Notes: generated by a model from the sequence alone, not told the origin. DNA of 64,000 nucleotides from Streptomyces geranii (GCF_002954775.1 NZ_PJME01000012.1:124001-188000), one strand, 5' to 3'; counted from the stretch's first letter, positions 51,373 through 60,480 are shown. Program-made: numbers and translations.

Positions 51373-53163
51373 TCAGGGCAGTTGGAGCACCCACTGCTGG
51401 TTGGCGGCTCCCCGGTCGGTCCACTGCAGCGCCTCGGCGCCGACCGCGGTCGATCGGTTCGCCATGTCGAGGGCCTTGCCGCTGTTGCGGTTGACGATCG
51501 TGTAGTAGCCGCCCGGGACCGGGGCAAGTCGCCACTGCTGTCGGCTCGTTCCCCGGCCGACGGCGTGCACGACGCCACCGCCGTCGGCGATGGAGGCGCC
51601 CGCCACATCGAGCGTCCCGCCGCTGCCCCGGTTGACGATCGTGAAGTGCCCGTCTCCCCGGTCGGACAGCGTCCACTGCTGCCCCGCGGCACCCCGGTAG
51701 GTGTCCTGGACCACGCCACCGCCGTCCGCGGTCGAGCCGTCGGCGACGCCAAGGGTCAGGCCGCTGTTGCGGTTGACCAGGCGCAGGTGGCCTCCGGGCC
51801 GGTACACCTTGAAGTTGTGCACACAGGCGAAGTTGGCCGGGTCCTCCTTGCCGGTGACGGTCAGCCGGAGGTAGCGCGCCCTGACCCCGGACCGGATGTC
51901 GATGAGGGGACTGCCTGCCGCTCCCCCGCCGCCGGTGCGGTCGGCGTAGAGGGACCAGGCCGAGCCGTTGGTCGAGTACTCGATCCGGTAGGCGACCTTC
52001 TTGCGGACGTACTCCATCGTCGTCTCACATCGCCCGATGTCGTACGTGGCTCCGAGGTCCACCCGGATCCACTGCGGCAGGCTCCTGTTCGTGGCGGCCC
52101 AACGGGTGCCGTTGTTGCCGTCGCACGCGTAGCTCGCGGGGAAGCCGGACAGCGACGACGAGGCGGTGACCGGCCGTCCGGCGGCGAGGTCCTGCTCGAT
52201 CGGTGGCGGGGAGCCCAGCGGCAACGCGCCCACGCCGGTGTTGGTCGGGTTGATCGGGTTGATGGTGCCGTCGGAGTTGAACGTCATCCGGTCCACACAG
52301 ATCTGCCGGTGCAGCCCGTCGGCGCTGTGCGGGTTGTCGTGCCGGTGGTAGACGATGTAGTGGTCCCTGCCGCGTACCAGTACGGAGTTGTGCCCGGGTG
52401 ACTCGACGGGAGCGCCCGCCGCACCGCTGAGGAGGAGACTCCTGGCCGGTTTGGTGAACGGGCCCAGGGGCGAACTGCTCCGGCTGTACACCACCCGGTA
52501 GTTGGTCTTCGAGGTGTTTCCCAACGAGCTCATCAGGTAATAGCCGCCGCCCCGCTTGAAGACGAACGCGCCCTCCAGGAACTCGCTCACACTCAGCGCG
52601 GTGTCCGAGGCGAAGGAGGTCATGTTCGGGGCCAGCCTGCCGACCCTCGGCCGGCCACCGCCGCCGTAGTAGAGGTAGGCCGTGCCGTCGTCGTCCACGA
52701 AGGTCTGCGGGTCGATGAGCTTGTTGCCGCCGAGCTGGGCCACCTCGGTGAACGGACCCGTCGGCCGGTCCGCCACGGCCACGAACGAGCCTGCCAGGCC
52801 CTTGGCGTAGTACAGGTAGTACTTACCGTTCTTCGCAGCCAGGCTCGGCGCCCAGAACACGTTGGGTGCAGGGCTCAGCGGCAGTGGCGCGTTCGACCAG
52901 CGCACCAGGTCCGTCGATGTCCATACGGTGGGTGCGGGGCTGTCCCAGCCGTAGCCGTCGGTGGTGCAGTACAGGTGATAGACCCCGTTGATCACATAGA
53001 TGCTCGGGTCGGCGAAGAACCCCGGCACGACCGGGTTTCCGGCACCGGTGGCGTTCCAGGGCACGTCCGCCGCGTGGGCGGGCAGGGATCCCATGACAAG
53101 GGTCGCCGGTATGCTCGCGGTTCCCGCGGCGATCGCGGCCTTGATCAGATCTCGACGGTTCAC
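51373..53163 (-). CDS. Tat-exported GH43 hydrolase with F5/8-type and ricin domains
   Basis: 596 residues. The N terminus NRRDLIKAAIAAG is a Tat signal ending near AHA. The GH43 domain (about 33-325) has FFADPSIYVINGVYHLY, DPQTFVDDDGTAYLYYG and FLEGAFVFKRGGGYYLM with the expected Asp/Asp/Glu. A discoidin-like domain (about 330-465) and a ricin-type beta-trefoil (about 470-596, with three QQW repeats) follow as carbohydrate binders. The GTG 53163 start is supported by the AGGAGGAG site just upstream. It is an extracellular enzyme on plant or algal polysaccharide side chains. It is 44 bases before the second GH43 gene. Confidence 0.9.
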   Translation of the reverse strand: MNRRDLIKAAIAAGTASIPATLVMGSLPAHAADVPWNATGAGNPVVPGFFADPSIYVINGVYHLYCTTDGYGWDSPAPTVWTSTDLVRWSNAPLPLSPAPNVFWAPSLAAKNGKYYLYYAKGLAGSFVAVADRPTGPFTEVAQLGGNKLIDPQTFVDDDGTAYLYYGGGGRPRVGRLAPNMTSFASDTALSVSEFLEGAFVFKRGGGYYLMSSLGNTSKTNYRVVYSRSSSPLGPFTKPARSLLLSGAAGAPVESPGHNSVLVRGRDHYIVYHRHDNPHSADGLHRQICVDRMTFNSDGTINPINPTNTGVGALPLGSPPPIEQDLAAGRPVTASSSLSGFPASYACDGNNGTRWAATNRSLPQWIRVDLGATYDIGRCETTMEYVRKKVAYRIEYSTNGSAWSLYADRTGGGGAAGSPLIDIRSGVRARYLRLTVTGKEDPANFACVHNFKVYRPGGHLRLVNRNSGLTLGVADGSTADGGGVVQDTYRGAAGQQWTLSDRGDGHFTIVNRGSGGTLDVAGASIADGGGVVHAVGRGTSRQQWRLAPVPGGYYTIVNRNSGKALDMANRSTAVGAEALQWTDRGAANQQWVLQLP

Positions 53164-53215
53164 ATCTCCTCCTATCGGTCGGTACAGCGGTGACCACTTC
53201 CATGGCAGGGGCATG

Positions 53216-53839
53216 TCAGTTCATGAACCAGCTCACCAGGGCGCGGTGCTCGTCACCGGGAACGTCTTCGGAACCGAGCCACTCCCCCGGCCCGGTCTTC
53301 ACCTGCCAGACGAGGTGGCGTTCGGTGATGGCGTCGACGAAGTCCTTGGCGAGGGCGCCCGCTTCGAACAGGTCCTGGTCCGTGGTCTGGGCGCTGGAGC
53401 CGACGACGACTCCTCGTACCTCGGCGGAGTGCCCGTACCGGAAGTGGCCCGTTCCGCACAGGTGGGTGTCGACGAGCACCGCCTCGCCGTAGTTGCGCCC
53501 GAGCCGACGGTGGCCGCCGGCCTTGGCCGCCGCGTTCGGCAGGAACCGGGCACCGTCGTCGCCGACCACCACGGCGGCCATGACCGCCTGCTCGTTGGAC
53601 ACCCACGGTCCGGCGGTCGGATCCATCAGGACGAACGCCATGCAGGGCCGCCCGTAGACACCGCGTGGTGCGCTGTCCCCGACCGCCTCGTGGCCCGCGC
53701 GGATGCTCGCCGCCCGCCGAAGGCCCAGGTCCAGGAGCAGTGCGTCGAGTTCGTCGTCTCCCAGCAGATAGCCGTAGGGGTTGTGGTGATGGCCGACACG
53801 GACTCGCAGGCCCTCCGGCGAGACCGTCTCCTTCACCAT
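53216..53839 (-). CDS. Conserved-looking protein of unknown function in the GH43 operon
   Basis: 207 residues, soluble, no signal peptide. It overlaps the aldo/keto reductase stop by 7 bases, so the two are co-translated. Notable stretches are RVGHHHNPYGYLLGDDELDALLLDLG, VSNEQAVMAAVVVGDDGARFLPNAAAKAGGH and VDTHLCGTGHFRYGHSAEVRG. I do not recognise the family. Several His and Asp clusters would suit metal or sugar binding, but this is speculation. The operon context suggests sugar-acid or polysaccharide metabolism. Confidence 0.78.
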   Translation of the reverse strand: MVKETVSPEGLRVRVGHHHNPYGYLLGDDELDALLLDLGLRRAASIRAGHEAVGDSAPRGVYGRPCMAFVLMDPTAGPWVSNEQAVMAAVVVGDDGARFLPNAAAKAGGHRRLGRNYGEAVLVDTHLCGTGHFRYGHSAEVRGVVVGSSAQTTDQDLFEAGALAKDFVDAITERHLVWQVKTGPGEWLGSEDVPGDEHRALVSWFMN

Positions 53840-54819
53840 CGGTGAGCCACCTGCGGAGCGATGAGCTCGTCGTACACGTCGTACACCGTCCGCAGGGCGT
53901 CCTCGGACAGCGGCGCCAGGTGTGCGGCGGCAGCGTTGCCGCGTGCCTGTTCGGGGGTGCGGGCGCCCGGGATGACAACGCTCACGCCGGGCTGGTCGAC
54001 GATCCAGCGCAGGGCGAACTGCGCCATGACGGCACCCGGCGGCACCAGGGGAGCCAGCCACCGAACCGCTTGCAGGCCGGTGGCGAAGTCCACTCCGGAG
54101 AACGTCTCGCCGATGTCGAAGGCCTCACCGTGCCGGTTGTACGTCCGGTGGTCGTCGGCGGCGAACGTGGTGTTCACGTCGTAGCGCCCGGACAGCAGAC
54201 CGCTGGCCAGCGGCACCCGCGCGACGATGCCCACCCCCGCCTCCCTCGCCGCCGGCAGCACCTCGTCCAGGGGGCCGAGCCGCAGCATGTTCAGGATGAG
54301 CTGGACGCTCGCGACACCGGGGCGCGCGATGGCTGCCAGGGCCTCGGCCCGGGTCTCCACGCTCACGCCGTACGCCGCGATCCGCTCTTCCTGTACGAGG
54401 ATGTCCAGGGCGTCGAAGACCTCGTCGGTGGAGTACACGGCGGTGGGCGGGCAGTGCAGTTGCACCAGGTCCAGGGTGTCGACACCCAGGTTGGAGCGGG
54501 AACGGTCGGTCCACGCCCGGAAGTTGTCCAGTGTGTAGATGGCCGGGTCCTGCGGCATGACCCGGCGGCCCATCTTGGTGGCCACCGTGATCCCGTCGTC
54601 CCCGCGCGCCTTGAGGAACCGGCCGATCACCTGCTCACTGCGCCCGTCGCCGTACGCGTCCGCCGTGTCGATGAACGTCACTCCCGCATCGGCCGCCGCG
54701 GACAGGACGGCCAGGGCCTGGTCCTCGTCGACGTCGCCCCAGTCGGCGCCCAACTGCCAGGCGCCCAGCCCCACCACACCGACCTGTCGACCGGTGCGGC
54801 CGAGGATTCGCTCTTCCAC
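53833..54819 (-). CDS. Aldo/keto reductase
   Basis: 328-residue NADPH-dependent (beta/alpha)8-barrel oxidoreductase. Visible are VGLGAWQLG, FIDTADAYGDGRSEQVIG with catalytic Asp and Tyr, the Lys in VATKMGRRV, LDLVQLHCPP with His, and VVIPGARTPEQARGNAAA that binds the cofactor phosphate. It starts with GTG after AGAAGGG. In this operon it may reduce sugars or sugar acids released by the GH43 enzymes; it is the first structural gene after the DeoR regulator. Confidence 0.93.
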   Translation of the reverse strand: MEERILGRTGRQVGVVGLGAWQLGADWGDVDEDQALAVLSAAADAGVTFIDTADAYGDGRSEQVIGRFLKARGDDGITVATKMGRRVMPQDPAIYTLDNFRAWTDRSRSNLGVDTLDLVQLHCPPTAVYSTDEVFDALDILVQEERIAAYGVSVETRAEALAAIARPGVASVQLILNMLRLGPLDEVLPAAREAGVGIVARVPLASGLLSGRYDVNTTFAADDHRTYNRHGEAFDIGETFSGVDFATGLQAVRWLAPLVPPGAVMAQFALRWIVDQPGVSVVIPGARTPEQARGNAAAAHLAPLSEDALRTVYDVYDELIAPQVAHRW

Positions 54820-54873
54820 CGTGAAAGCCCTTCTGGTTTGTGATCGGTGCCGGCCGGACGGCCGACACCGTGG

Positions 54874-55653
54874 TCAGTCCTGTGGAACGGCCGTGACGCG
54901 GTGCACGGTCACGTCCGCCGCGCGCCATGCGGGCACCGCCTCGTCGGGGAACCCCGCATCGGTGATCAGCCCGGAGATCCGGTCCACCGGAACGAACGGA
55001 TACATCGCGAACCTGCTCACCTTCGAGGAGTCGAACAGCGCGTACACCTTCCGGCATGCCGCGCCGAGCCGGCGCTTGGCCGCGCCCTCCTCGTTGCTGA
55101 GTTCCAGCAGGCCGTGCGCGGGCGACACCGAACGCACCCCGAAGAAGCCGAGCCCCAAGGGGCCCCCGCGCACGGGGAAGTCCGTGTCGTCGCCGACCAA
55201 GGACCATGACGAGGGCCGCAGCGTGCCGCCCGTCAGTACGACGGTCGCCGACGAGCCGAGCAGTTCGGCGGCGCGCAGCCCGTTGGTCACCACCACCAGG
55301 CCCTGCCGGTCGCGCAGTTGCTCGGCGAGGTAGTAGCAGGTGGTGCTGCAGTCCAGGGCGATCGCGTCACCGTCCCGGACCAGCCGCGCCGCCTCCCGGG
55401 CGATCGCCCGCTTCACCTCGGCCCGGTGCAGCAGGCGCAGTTCGAAAGCACCCTCGTCGCTGTGCTCGGTCCGGACCGCGCCGCCACGGACCCGACGCAG
55501 CAGGCGGCGCCGTTCCAGCATTTCGAGATCCTTGCGGATCGTCACGGGTGAGATGGAGAAACGGGAGCTGAGCTCCGTGACCGAAACCCGGGATTCGACA
55601 TCGAGCAGACGGAGAATCTCCATCTCCCGCTCGTACGACGCCGTCCCTGCCAC
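54874..55653 (-). CDS. DeoR-family transcriptional regulator
   Basis: 259 residues. The DeoR helix-turn-helix is clear (REMEILRLLDVESRVSVTELSSRFSISPVTIRKDLEMLERRRLLRRVRGGA), followed by the sugar-phosphate-sensor domain (AIALDCSTTCYYLAEQL, LVVVTNGLRAAELL, TGGTLRPSSWSLVG, FDSSKVSRFAMYPF). GTG 55653 has GGAGGA upstream. It heads the carbohydrate operon and probably represses it until a phosphorylated sugar is present. AT-rich TTTCG-type repeats lie directly upstream. Confidence 0.93.
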   Translation of the reverse strand: MAGTASYEREMEILRLLDVESRVSVTELSSRFSISPVTIRKDLEMLERRRLLRRVRGGAVRTEHSDEGAFELRLLHRAEVKRAIAREAARLVRDGDAIALDCSTTCYYLAEQLRDRQGLVVVTNGLRAAELLGSSATVVLTGGTLRPSSWSLVGDDTDFPVRGGPLGLGFFGVRSVSPAHGLLELSNEEGAAKRRLGAACRKVYALFDSSKVSRFAMYPFVPVDRISGLITDAGFPDEAVPAWRAADVTVHRVTAVPQD

Positions 55654-55681
55654 CGTTCCTCCAACTCGTCCCGTGTGATCC

Positions 55682-55773
55682 ACCACGAAAGTCGATCGCA
55701 ACAAAGGCGTCAACAGACGGAAACGAAGTCGCTGTCACAACGGTTTCGAAAGAAGCCAGGACACTTTCGTTTC
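55682..55773. promoter_or_regulatory. Cluster of TTTCG/CGAAA motifs, likely DeoR operator
   Basis: CACGAAAG (55684-55691), GAAACGAAG (55720-55728), the palindrome TTTCGAAA (55744-55751) and CTTTCGTTTC (55764-55773) lie in a 90-base AT-richer patch before the deoR start. DeoR members such as AgaR recognise CTTTCGTTT-type repeats. Confidence 0.6.
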
Positions 55774-55803
55774 TCGGCACGCGTGAGGAATTCGGAGGGA
55801 ATG

Positions 55804-56781
55804 TCAATGGCCGTTGAGACCTCCGCCCCCTGCCTCCGGGAAAAGGCGCTGGGCGTTGGCCGTCGTCAGGGAACGCCATGTGGTCCCCGGCGCCGGTGGT
55901 TCGGCTGTGTCGATCGCCGCGATGTGGGCGTCGGCCAGCGGTGCGGGCGTCCAGCAGTAGTCGCTGCCGAAGAGCACGCGGTCGGGGTCGACGAGCTTCA
56001 GCAGTGCGGGCACCTGGCGTGGGAAGGCCGTGCCCGCCATGTCGTAGTACAGGCCGCGCAGTTGCTGCACCGCATCCTTGGTGGGCGACTTCTCCGCGGG
56101 CACGAACAGCCTCATGAACTCGTTGATGCGATCGGCCAGGACGGGAATCGCGCCACCGCAGTGCGGGACGATCACCTGGAGGTTCGGGTGACGCGTCAGG
56201 ACACCCGCCATCACCAGGTCGGTGACCGTGCGGGCCGTGTCGAAGATGTACTCGACCATCGGCCGTGGCCTGCCGAGCGCCGAGTGTTCCCAGCACACCG
56301 GTGATGTGGGGTGCAGGAACACCACGGCCCGCCTGCGGTCGAGTTCCGCGAAGAGGGGGTCGAGGCGCTGGTCGCCGAGGTAGACGCCGTGCGTGTGGGT
56401 CAGCAGGGCCACGCCGTCGGCGGCGAGTTCGTCGAAGGCGAAGGCGATCTCCTCCAGGGCACCGTCCACGTCCGGCAGCGGAAGCGACACGAAGTTGCCG
56501 AAGCGGCCCGGGTGGTCGCGGGTCAGCCCGGCCGTGTACTCGTTGACCCGCCGGGCCAGGACGCGGGCCGCCTTGTCGTCGCCGAAGTGCACGCCCGGGG
56601 AGGACATGGAGAGCATCGCGGTCTCGATACCGCCCCGGTCCATCAGATCGAGGTGCGCCTGCACGGACCATGAGGGCCAACCGCCCATGCCGTCGGGGTG
56701 CGCGTGGCCGGCCGCTGTCGCCTGTTGGACGTAGAAGTCGGGCAGGAGGTGGGCATGGACGTCGATGAGGCCGGAGGACAT
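55804..56781 (-). CDS. ACMSD-type amidohydrolase/decarboxylase
   Basis: 325-residue metal-dependent (beta/alpha)8-barrel enzyme. It has the HxH motif (His9, His11 in DVHAHLLP), His157 in FLHPTSP, His207 in VPHCGGAIP and Asp274 in FGSDYCW, matching the aminocarboxymuconate-semialdehyde decarboxylase family. These decarboxylate or hydrolyse aromatic and related acids. It lies 57 bases after the antiporter gene and is the last gene of that group, while the DeoR operon follows. Confidence 0.9.
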   Translation of the reverse strand: MSSGLIDVHAHLLPDFYVQQATAAGHAHPDGMGGWPSWSVQAHLDLMDRGGIETAMLSMSSPGVHFGDDKAARVLARRVNEYTAGLTRDHPGRFGNFVSLPLPDVDGALEEIAFAFDELAADGVALLTHTHGVYLGDQRLDPLFAELDRRRAVVFLHPTSPVCWEHSALGRPRPMVEYIFDTARTVTDLVMAGVLTRHPNLQVIVPHCGGAIPVLADRINEFMRLFVPAEKSPTKDAVQQLRGLYYDMAGTAFPRQVPALLKLVDPDRVLFGSDYCWTPAPLADAHIAAIDTAEPPAPGTTWRSLTTANAQRLFPEAGGGGLNGH

Positions 56782-56838
56782 CGCAGGGGTCCTTCTTGTA
56801 GGGCTTGGAACGAGACGGGAGCGGGTGCCGGGGTCGGC

Positions 56839-58425
56839 TCACTCCGCCTGTTCGCGTCCGGCCAGGCGCACCTCTTCGTTGTCCAGGGTTGCCTGGAGGC
56901 GGCGCAGCACGGTGTCGTCGATGTCGCGTTCGTCGCGCAGGCGGACGACGGTTGCGCGTTTGTGGGCGATGAGCGCCAGGCGGAGGTCGGTGTAGTGGCG
57001 GTTGTGGAGCAGCGCGGGGTCTCCGTCCGAGCCCACGCTTCTGGCCCGTACGGTGGCCAGGTGGGCCTCGTACTCCTGGCGCAGCCACTCCATGACCTTC
57101 GGGGAGGTGCCCAGTTCGTCCGCGAGTCGCGGGAGCGCCTGGAGTGCCTCCTCGGTTGCCGTGGTGTCGGCGAGAACCTCTTCCTCGTCGACGGAGGTGT
57201 CGTGCGGCAGCCTGGCCCAGCGCACGACACGCGGCAGCAGCAGTCCCTGCACCACGAGGGTCACCACGATGACGCCGGAGGTGACGAAGACGATGAAGTC
57301 ACGCTCGGGGAAGGGAGCGCCCGAGTCGAGGGTCGCCGGCACGGAGAGTGCCACGGCGAGCGACACCGCGCCCCTGAAGCCCGCGAACCCGCTGACCACG
57401 CGGGCGCGGTGACTCATTCTCAGTTCCCGCTGCTGGGGCCGTCGGTCGATCAGGCGGACCAGGTACGTCGACGAGAACAGGAACGCGAACCGGACCAGGA
57501 CGAGGACCAGGCTGACCACGCCGATCGCGATCAGCCCGTCCCGGAGGTCGGACCGGCTCAAGTGGCGCAGCGCGTACTGGAGTTCCACCCCGACCAGGAC
57601 GAACAGGGTGCCGTTGATGATGAAGGTGAGCAGGGGCCAGAAGGCCAGGGCCTGGCGGCGGTGCTCGGCGCGGATGAGACTGGGAGCCACCTGGGCCATG
57701 ATCAGCCCGCTCACGACGACCGCGAGGACTCCCGAGGCGTGGATGAACTCGGCGAGCAGATAGGCGGTGAACGGCGCAAGGATCATGACGAGGTTGCCCA
57801 GCAGGGGATCGTCCAGGCGGCGTCGCAGATTCATGTTGACCCAGGCGACCGCCACCCCCACCGCGGCCCCTCCCCCGTAGGCCAGGAGGAACAGTGCGCC
57901 GACGTGCGGAAGGGTGAGGTGGTCCTCGCCGACCGTGATACCGACCGCCAGGCCGAAGATGACCAGGGCGGTGCCGTCGTTGACCAGGCTCTCCGCACGC
58001 AGCACGGTGACCTGACGGCGCGGCAGCGCGCGGGCCAGGACGCCCACCGCTGTCGCGTCGGTGGGGGCCACGGCCGCGCCCAGCGCCCAGGCCGGTCCCC
58101 ATGGCAGGCCGAGCGCGTGTCCGGCGACCGCCACCGCGCCCGCGGTGAGAATCACCAGGACGGTGCTGAGCAGAGCGATGCCGCGCAGGTTCGTCCGGAT
58201 CTCCCGCATGGACGTGGTGAGGCTCTCCCAGTACAGCAAGACCGGAAGGAAGAGCAACAGCACTACTTCCGGTGGGAGTTGGGTCTGACGCGCGGCGGGC
58301 ACCAGCCCGACGAGTGCACCCACGACCAGCAGCACGACGGGCGGTGCGACGCCCAGGCGCTGCGCGACGAACTGGCCGACCAGCACCGCCACGCCCAGGA
58401 GTACGACGAGTTCGAGACCGATCAC
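56839..58425 (-). CDS. CPA1-family Na+/H+ antiporter
   Basis: 528-residue integral membrane protein with about twelve hydrophobic segments in the first 400 residues. Signatures are FLPVLLYWESLTTSMREIRTN, AAVAPTDATAVGVLARALP, AESLVNDGTALVIF (conserved Asp of the ion site) and GFRGAVSLAVALSVP. A cytoplasmic tail of about 110 residues with helices follows. GTG 58425 has a CAGGAGC site 7 bases upstream; upstream sequence is Pro-rich and not part of the family. It regulates Na+ and pH, and sits inside a catabolic or stress gene set. Confidence 0.93.
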   Translation of the reverse strand: MIGLELVVLLGVAVLVGQFVAQRLGVAPPVVLLVVGALVGLVPAARQTQLPPEVVLLLFLPVLLYWESLTTSMREIRTNLRGIALLSTVLVILTAGAVAVAGHALGLPWGPAWALGAAVAPTDATAVGVLARALPRRQVTVLRAESLVNDGTALVIFGLAVGITVGEDHLTLPHVGALFLLAYGGGAAVGVAVAWVNMNLRRRLDDPLLGNLVMILAPFTAYLLAEFIHASGVLAVVVSGLIMAQVAPSLIRAEHRRQALAFWPLLTFIINGTLFVLVGVELQYALRHLSRSDLRDGLIAIGVVSLVLVLVRFAFLFSSTYLVRLIDRRPQQRELRMSHRARVVSGFAGFRGAVSLAVALSVPATLDSGAPFPERDFIVFVTSGVIVVTLVVQGLLLPRVVRWARLPHDTSVDEEEVLADTTATEEALQALPRLADELGTSPKVMEWLRQEYEAHLATVRARSVGSDGDPALLHNRHYTDLRLALIAHKRATVVRLRDERDIDDTVLRRLQATLDNEEVRLAGREQAE

Positions 58426-58492
58426 GGGGTTTGCTCCTGGGTCGGGCGGACGGCCGGCGGGAGTCCAGTGGCCGTCATCGGGCACGTCTTGA

Positions 58493-59293
58493 TCATCTGG
58501 GTACCAGCTTCAGCGTCGTGGAGCGCGCCGCCACCATGGGATCGACGTACGCGCCGCCGAAGCGGCCGTACTTGGTGCGGTACGCGGTGTCGATGCGGTC
58601 GTTCACGCCGGAGTCCGGCACCTCGACGAAGGTGACGTCCTTGTCGACGCCGCCGGATCGGACGTGCCCCTCATGGCTTGCGTGGGCCGTGCGCCACCAG
58701 CCGCCGTCCACCCTCCGGAAGGAGCGGACGTACAGGTCGTCGCCGTCGCGGACGACCCAGATCGGCACCGGTCGGTGAGGAGTGCCGTCCCGCCGGAGCG
58801 GAGACATCTGCAACTCGTCCGCCCCACCGATGCGGTCGAGCTCGTCGCTCGTCCATGTCGGCGCCGACGCGACGGAAGTGCCGGTGAGCGGTTCACCGAG
58901 ATGGGTACGGGTGATTCCGAGCGAGTCCTCGAAAACGCGGTAGTCGGTGATCAGACCGCCGCCGACGGTGAAACGCAGGATCATCTCGCTTTCGAGCACC
59001 TGCCCCGAGGGATGGAACCGGGAGGTGTACCGGCCCGGCACCAGGACCCGTCCGTCGGACTCCACCATGGTGCCCAGTTCGAATGCGAGTGGCTCGACGG
59101 CGGCGAAGAACGCGGCGAGTGACCGCCCGGCCTCCTCCGGCCCGGTGCGGCTCCCGGCCCAGGGGGTGAGCGCCGGATCGCCCGGGATCGTCCACGTCAC
59201 ATCGGGAGCGAAGTGGACGAGGATCCGCTCCGGGTCGCGTGTGCCGAAGGCGTCGAAGTACGCCTCGACGGTGGCGATCGCCTCGCTGGTCAT
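58493..59293 (-). CDS. NTF2-like (SnoaL) / DUF2255 fusion protein
   Basis: 266 residues, soluble. Residues 1-125 are an NTF2-like cone (IATVEAYFDAFGTRDPERILVHFAPDVTW, FHPSGQVLESEMILRFTVGGGLITDYRVFED). Residues about 145-266 match DUF2255, with TPHRPVPIWVVRDGDDLYVRSFRR, GGWWRTA, IDTAYRTKYGR and the end STTLKLVPR. The two domains are often separate proteins. DUF2255 is also found in stress and redox contexts. ATG 59293 lies 63 bases downstream of a giant G/C palindrome. Its role is unknown. Confidence 0.88.
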   Translation of the reverse strand: MTSEAIATVEAYFDAFGTRDPERILVHFAPDVTWTIPGDPALTPWAGSRTGPEEAGRSLAAFFAAVEPLAFELGTMVESDGRVLVPGRYTSRFHPSGQVLESEMILRFTVGGGLITDYRVFEDSLGITRTHLGEPLTGTSVASAPTWTSDELDRIGGADELQMSPLRRDGTPHRPVPIWVVRDGDDLYVRSFRRVDGGWWRTAHASHEGHVRSGGVDKDVTFVEVPDSGVNDRIDTAYRTKYGRFGGAYVDPMVAARSTTLKLVPR

Positions 59294-59355
59294 GGCTGAC
59301 GGTCCGTTCTCCTCGGTGGCCGCGGCAGCCGAACGGCCGCTGCTGCTCGGTGGTG

Positions 59356-59450
59356 CCGGCGGGGGGGGGGGGGGGGGGCCCCCCCCCCCCCCCCCCCCGC
59401 GGGGGGCGGGGGGGGGGGGGGCCCCCCCCCCCCCCCCCCCCCCCCGCCGG
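59356..59450. repeat. 95-base G/C homopolymer palindrome
   Basis: CCGGC is followed by 18 G, 20 C, GC, 6 G, C, 14 G and 24 C, then GCCGG. The two halves are complementary apart from the run lengths, so the strand can form one giant hairpin. It lies between the alcohol dehydrogenase stop and the NTF2-DUF2255 start. The run lengths may be affected by sequencing error. Confidence 0.85.
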
Positions 59451-59463
59451 GGCTCTGCTCAGG

Positions 59464-60480
59464 TCAGGGACGCAGCAGCGTCTTGATGGCGCGGCGTTCG
59501 GCCATGGCCTTGTAGCCTTCGGCGGCCTCCTCCAGGGGCAGGGTGAGGTCGAAGACCTTGCCCGGCTTGATACGGCCGCTGAAGACGCGGTCGATCAGGT
59601 CGGGGAGGTAGGCGCGCACGGGGGCGGGTCCGCCGCGCAGACCGACGTGGGAGAAGAAGAGCTGCTGGCCGTCGATCCGCGTGCCGTGGGGAAAGCCGAC
59701 GAAGCCGACGTTGCCACCCGGGCGGGCCGACTGCAGGCCCTGGTGCATCGACTCCTGTGTGCCGACGCACTCGAGGACCGAGTCGGCACCGATACCGTCC
59801 GTCAGTTCCTTGACGCGGGCGACGCCTTCTTCGCCGCGTTCGGTGACGATGTCGGTGGCGCCGAACTCCAGGGCCAGCTTCTGCCGGGACTCGTGCCGGG
59901 ACATGGCGATGATCCGCTCGGCGCCGAGTTCCCTCGCGGCGATGACACCGGAGAGACCGACCGCGCCGTCTCCGACGACCACCGCGGTCGAACCGGGCCT
60001 GACCTCGGCGGCCTTGGCGGCGTACCAGCCGGTGCCCATGACGTCGGAGAGGGTCAGCAGGTCCGGGATCAGGTCGTCGTCCGGCTGCTCCGGGGTGGGG
60101 ACCAGGGTGCCGTCGGCGAGGGGGACCCGGACGTACTCGGCCTGGGCGCCGTTCACCCACTGCGCGTGCCGGCAGGAGGTCTGGTAGCCGGCCCGGCAGA
60201 TCGGGCAGGTGTTGTCGGAGGCGACGAAGGAGCCGATGACGAACTGGCCCGGCCTGACGGTCGACACGTCGCTGCCGACCTCCTCGACGACGCCGACGTA
60301 CTCGTGGCCGATCGGCTGCGGCGCGGTGACCGGCAGGACCCCCCGGTAGCTCCACAGGTCGGAGCCGCACACGCAGGTGGCGACGGTGCGGATGACCGCG
60401 TCCGTCGGCGCCGTGATCCTCGGCTCGGGGTGGTCTTCGACCCGGATGTCACCGGGTGCGTGAATGATGGTTGCGCGCAT
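59464..60480 (-). CDS. Zinc-dependent alcohol dehydrogenase (MDR family)
   Basis: 338 residues. The catalytic-zinc residues appear in TCVCGSDLWSYRG and GHEYVG, and the structural-zinc cysteines in NTCPICRAGYQTSC, partly changed (three to four cysteines). The cofactor fold is AVVVGDGAVGLSGVIAARELGA. The tail IKTLLRP is normal for the family. It oxidises an alcohol or reduces an aldehyde with NAD(P). The stop lies 14 bases from the giant palindrome and 170 bases upstream of the NTF2-DUF2255 gene. Confidence 0.92.
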   Translation of the reverse strand: MRATIIHAPGDIRVEDHPEPRITAPTDAVIRTVATCVCGSDLWSYRGVLPVTAPQPIGHEYVGVVEEVGSDVSTVRPGQFVIGSFVASDNTCPICRAGYQTSCRHAQWVNGAQAEYVRVPLADGTLVPTPEQPDDDLIPDLLTLSDVMGTGWYAAKAAEVRPGSTAVVVGDGAVGLSGVIAARELGAERIIAMSRHESRQKLALEFGATDIVTERGEEGVARVKELTDGIGADSVLECVGTQESMHQGLQSARPGGNVGFVGFPHGTRIDGQQLFFSHVGLRGGPAPVRAYLPDLIDRVFSGRIKPGKVFDLTLPLEEAAEGYKAMAERRAIKTLLRP

